Assembly: GCA_047618505.1 (NCBI GenBank)
Contig: JBLHLB010000196.1
Coordinates: 1-7,684, forward strand
DNA: 7,684 bases
Direction of reading: 5' to 3'
Origin: JBLHLB01 sp047618505
GTDB lineage: Bacteria; Planctomycetota; UBA1135; GCA-002686595
The position numbers and the translations under genes were made by a program. This document shows, piece after piece, positions 6,029 through 7,684 of this stretch. The first letter of the stretch is position 1, and every line of letters starts with the position of its first letter. The notes beneath the pieces were generated by a model. The model did no database searches and was not told the origin of the DNA. It was given only the letters and a program-made list of their open reading frames with translations.

Positions 6029-6199
6029 ACACACAACGCAGTCGCCCCCGGTCGACGCCTGCAAAAGAAATAGAGGCCGAGTGTCAGCTACCCAGCTCAG
6101 GGCACCCAGGACTTGGCTGATGCCACCATGACACAAGTGCGACAGCCCCAGAGCCGCGCCGTCCTGGACGAATCATGGGGCACCACCGAGGATGCTCCC

Positions 6200-7444
6200 A
6201 TGGGTATTCGACTTCACATTGCTCTCGCACTCGCCCTTGGGCTTCCGATCCCTGGCGTGATTCTTCAGCTTGATTCGGCGAACCATCTCGCCGTCAGGGC
6301 CCCCCAGGAAACCGATGCTCGAGATGGAGAGGCCGCGATGCCCGGGGCCATAACGGATGCGGCGCGTGAGCGCATCGAAGAGCGTTGCCTGGAGTACCTT
6401 TGGGGTCTCTATGAGGCCAAACGCTTCCCCGGGTGTTCGGCGGCCTTGGTTCTCCCCGACGGTAGCTCGCTAACTTTTCCTGTAGGCCTCGCGGATGTTG
6501 AAGCAGAACGCGACATGACGTCCCAGGACCGCATGCTCTCCGGCAGCATAGGCAAGACCTACGTGACGGCCGCAGCACACAAGCTGATGCTCGCAGGCAA
6601 GCTCTCCTGGGATCAGCGAGCTGTCGAATTCTTCGCAGGCGAGGATTGGTTTCTGCGTGTGCCCAACGCCGAAACGATGACCCTGAAGCAACTACTACGA
6701 CACCAAAGCGGGATCGCTCGGCACGTCTTCAAGCCCGAGTTCCTCCCCGACTGCTACGCCGACCCCGATCGAACTTGGAAACCAGAGGAGCTCTTGGCTT
6801 ACGTCTTCGACGAGGAGCCGCTCTTCGAAGCGGGGACGAATTGGGCCTATGCCGACACGAACTACATCGTGATTGGAATGATCATCGAGCGCGTAGCCAA
6901 GAAGCCCTTCTATGAATACGTACGCGACGAGTTCCTGACACCCTTGAAGCTTGCGGACACGGTGCCCTCGGACTCGCGCCGGATCCCCGGCCTGACCCAG
7001 GGCTACATCGCCGCCTTCCAGGGAACCGGCGTACCGGAGCGGGTGTTGGAGGACGGCGTCTTCTTCTGCAACCCCCAATTCGAGTGGTGCGGCGGGGGCT
7101 ATGCCAGCACTTCACTTGACCTAGCACGATGGGCACACGTGCTCTACGGCGGCGAAGCGATGGAAGGTGACTACCTGACCTCCATGCTGGAGACCGTCCC
7201 CGCGCGCCTGGGACCCAACAAGGAGTATGGGCTGGGGGTCATGGTGGCATCGACGGACCTGGGGCCGGCCATCGGACACGACGGCATCATGACCGGGTTC
7301 GGTGCGACTGTGAGTCACTTCCCCGAGCAGGGTATCTCGGCCGCACTGATGCTCAACACCGACGATTCGCGCATTCTCGGGATGCCCCTCGATCGGGTCA
7401 GCCAGCAGCTCACGCGCTTCGCAGCAGAGGAGCTGTCGAAGTAG
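6200..7444 (+). CDS. Exported beta-lactamase-family serine hydrolase (class C / DD-peptidase-like)
   Basis: A protein of 414 residues in the beta-lactamase family (PF00144 type), which covers class C beta-lactamases, D,D-carboxypeptidases and esterases. Motifs in order: SIGK with nucleophile Ser116 and Lys119; the supporting motif LLRHQSGI (165-172); Y217-A-D219 in place of Tyr-x-Asn, within YADTNYIVIG; GGGYASTSLDLARW; and H360-D-G362 replacing Lys-Thr-Gly. The N-terminus (MGIRLHIALALALGLPIPGVI) is a signal peptide, so it acts in the periplasm or outside. The start is ATG 6200, chosen because it gives a standard signal peptide and has a GAGG ribosome binding site 8 bases upstream. ATG 6128 and TTG 6113 would add 24-29 non-conserved residues before the signal. 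Substrate cannot be told from sequence: a cell-wall peptidase or esterase is more likely than a resistance enzyme. There is no ampR-like regulator nearby. Confidence 0.9.
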   Translation: MGIRLHIALALALGLPIPGVILQLDSANHLAVRAPQETDARDGEAAMPGAITDAARERIEERCLEYLWGLYEAKRFPGCSAALVLPDGSSLTFPVGLADVEAERDMTSQDRMLSGSIGKTYVTAAAHKLMLAGKLSWDQRAVEFFAGEDWFLRVPNAETMTLKQLLRHQSGIARHVFKPEFLPDCYADPDRTWKPEELLAYVFDEEPLFEAGTNWAYADTNYIVIGMIIERVAKKPFYEYVRDEFLTPLKLADTVPSDSRRIPGLTQGYIAAFQGTGVPERVLEDGVFFCNPQFEWCGGGYASTSLDLARWAHVLYGGEAMEGDYLTSMLETVPARLGPNKEYGLGVMVASTDLGPAIGHDGIMTGFGATVSHFPEQGISAALMLNTDDSRILGMPLDRVSQQLTRFAAEELSK

Positions 7445-7460
7445 CGCAGGCGGTGATGTA

Positions 7461-7526
7461 CCCGGGCTCGGTTTTCGATACGCCCCGACTGGATTTTCGA
7501 TACGCCCGGGCTGGCCTATCGATGCA
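7461..7526. repeat. Three tandem copies of a 22-bp repeat
   Basis: Units occupy 7461-7482, 7483-7504 and 7505-7526, head to tail with no spacer. Each begins with a CCCGGGCT-like block and ends with a TTTTCGATACG-like block. Units 1 and 2 match at 18 of 22 positions by eye; unit 3 is more diverged (15 of 22 against unit 2) and contains the palindrome ATCGAT. The array starts 16 bases after the serine hydrolase stop. The 22-bp period is close to two helical turns, so a protein bound to each unit would sit on the same DNA face. There are no spacers, so this is not a CRISPR array. Confidence 0.75.
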
Positions 7527-7546
7527 AAGTCCGGCCCGCGATCGAC

Positions 7547-7684
7547 CTAGCCGAGGACCGTTCCCGAAGAAACATGGGCACCGCGCAGTCGCGAGAAGAA
7601 GCCCACGTTGAGCTCGAATCCGCTGCGGGGAAGCAGAACCACCAGGGGATCCGCGTCATGGTCGCGCCCGGCTTCGCAGGCGTC
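7547..7684 (-). CDS. C-terminal end of an unidentified gene, cut by window edge
   Basis: A minus-strand frame is open from the window end down to TAG 7549-7547, giving 45 residues that read like a folded protein: DADPLVVLLPRSGFELNVG, then FFSRLRGAHVSSGTVLG. The strand-like hydrophobic run LVVLL and about 73% G/C at third positions support coding. I do not recognise a family. If real, it converges on the serine hydrolase, with the 22-bp repeats between the two genes. The competing reading is a plus-strand ORF starting at ATG 7574 (MGTAQSREEAHVELESAAGK...), also open to the window end and using the same base triplets. It has a weak GAAG ribosome binding site, and I judge it less protein-like. 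Confidence 0.45.
   Translation of the reverse strand, partial: DACEAGRDHDADPLVVLLPRSGFELNVGFFSRLRGAHVSSGTVLG

Noticed and set aside
6407..6862. Tyr-Ala-Asp and His-Asp-Gly motifs as signs of a defective beta-lactamase-family enzyme
   Set aside because: To my knowledge both substitutions are common in the esterase/peptidase branches of this family, and the Ser-x-x-Lys pair is intact, so this is not evidence of inactivity.
7461..7526. CRISPR array or origin iterons
   Set aside because: Repeats abut with no spacers, so not CRISPR. No replication initiator gene or AT-rich unwinding region is visible, so an origin is unsupported.
1..7684. tRNA, rRNA, insertion sequence or prophage features
   Set aside because: No cloverleaf with a conserved T arm, no rRNA blocks, no transposase-like ORF and no flanking terminal repeats were found on either strand.

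Overview
The window looks like a stretch of chromosome from a GC-rich, Gram-negative (two-membrane) bacterium. The basis is high G/C at third codon positions, an exported YfiR-like protein paired with a transmembrane histidine kinase that has an extracytoplasmic sensor domain, and an exported serine hydrolase. No rRNA, tRNA or taxon-specific marker is present, so I do not name a lineage. I see no insertion sequence, phage gene, integrase or CRISPR array.

Layout, left to right. Positions 1-568 (minus) hold the N-terminal 189 codons of a biosynthetic-type thiolase (acetyl-CoA acetyltransferase); the rest lies outside the window. Positions 569-811 are a non-coding, probably promoter-bearing spacer. 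At 812-961 (plus) there is a candidate 49-residue small protein with a good ribosome binding site, followed at once by a strong hairpin (969-1002). That hairpin sits between it and the converging end of the large signalling gene. Positions 1056-4317 (minus) hold a two-gene sensory unit: a YfiR-family (DUF4154) exported protein, overlapping by 8 bases a hybrid histidine kinase with a CHASE8-like periplasmic domain, HAMP, HisKA, HATPase, a degenerate receiver and an intact receiver. Upstream on the same strand are a carbon-nitrogen hydrolase (4453-5310; Nit2/YafV-like, probably an omega-amidase) and an ElaA-like GNAT acetyltransferase (5491-5949). Two very short candidate ORFs (4359-4445 and 5357-5491) fill the gaps between these genes. 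Positions 6200-7444 (plus) encode an exported beta-lactamase-fold serine hydrolase divergent from the acetyltransferase. It is followed by three tandem copies of a 22-bp repeat (7461-7526) and by what looks like the C-terminal end of another minus-strand gene (7547-7684).

How the parts may work together. From 5949 down to 1056 the minus-strand genes are closely spaced and could form one transcript, but only YfiR and the kinase are clearly coupled. In the known Pseudomonas YfiBNR system, periplasmic YfiR represses YfiN, an inner-membrane diguanylate cyclase with a CHASE8-type periplasmic domain. Here the same kind of sensory pair appears to be wired to a phosphorelay kinase instead. This is the most notable system in the window. 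No partner HPt protein, response regulator or YfiB-like outer-membrane lipoprotein is encoded here.
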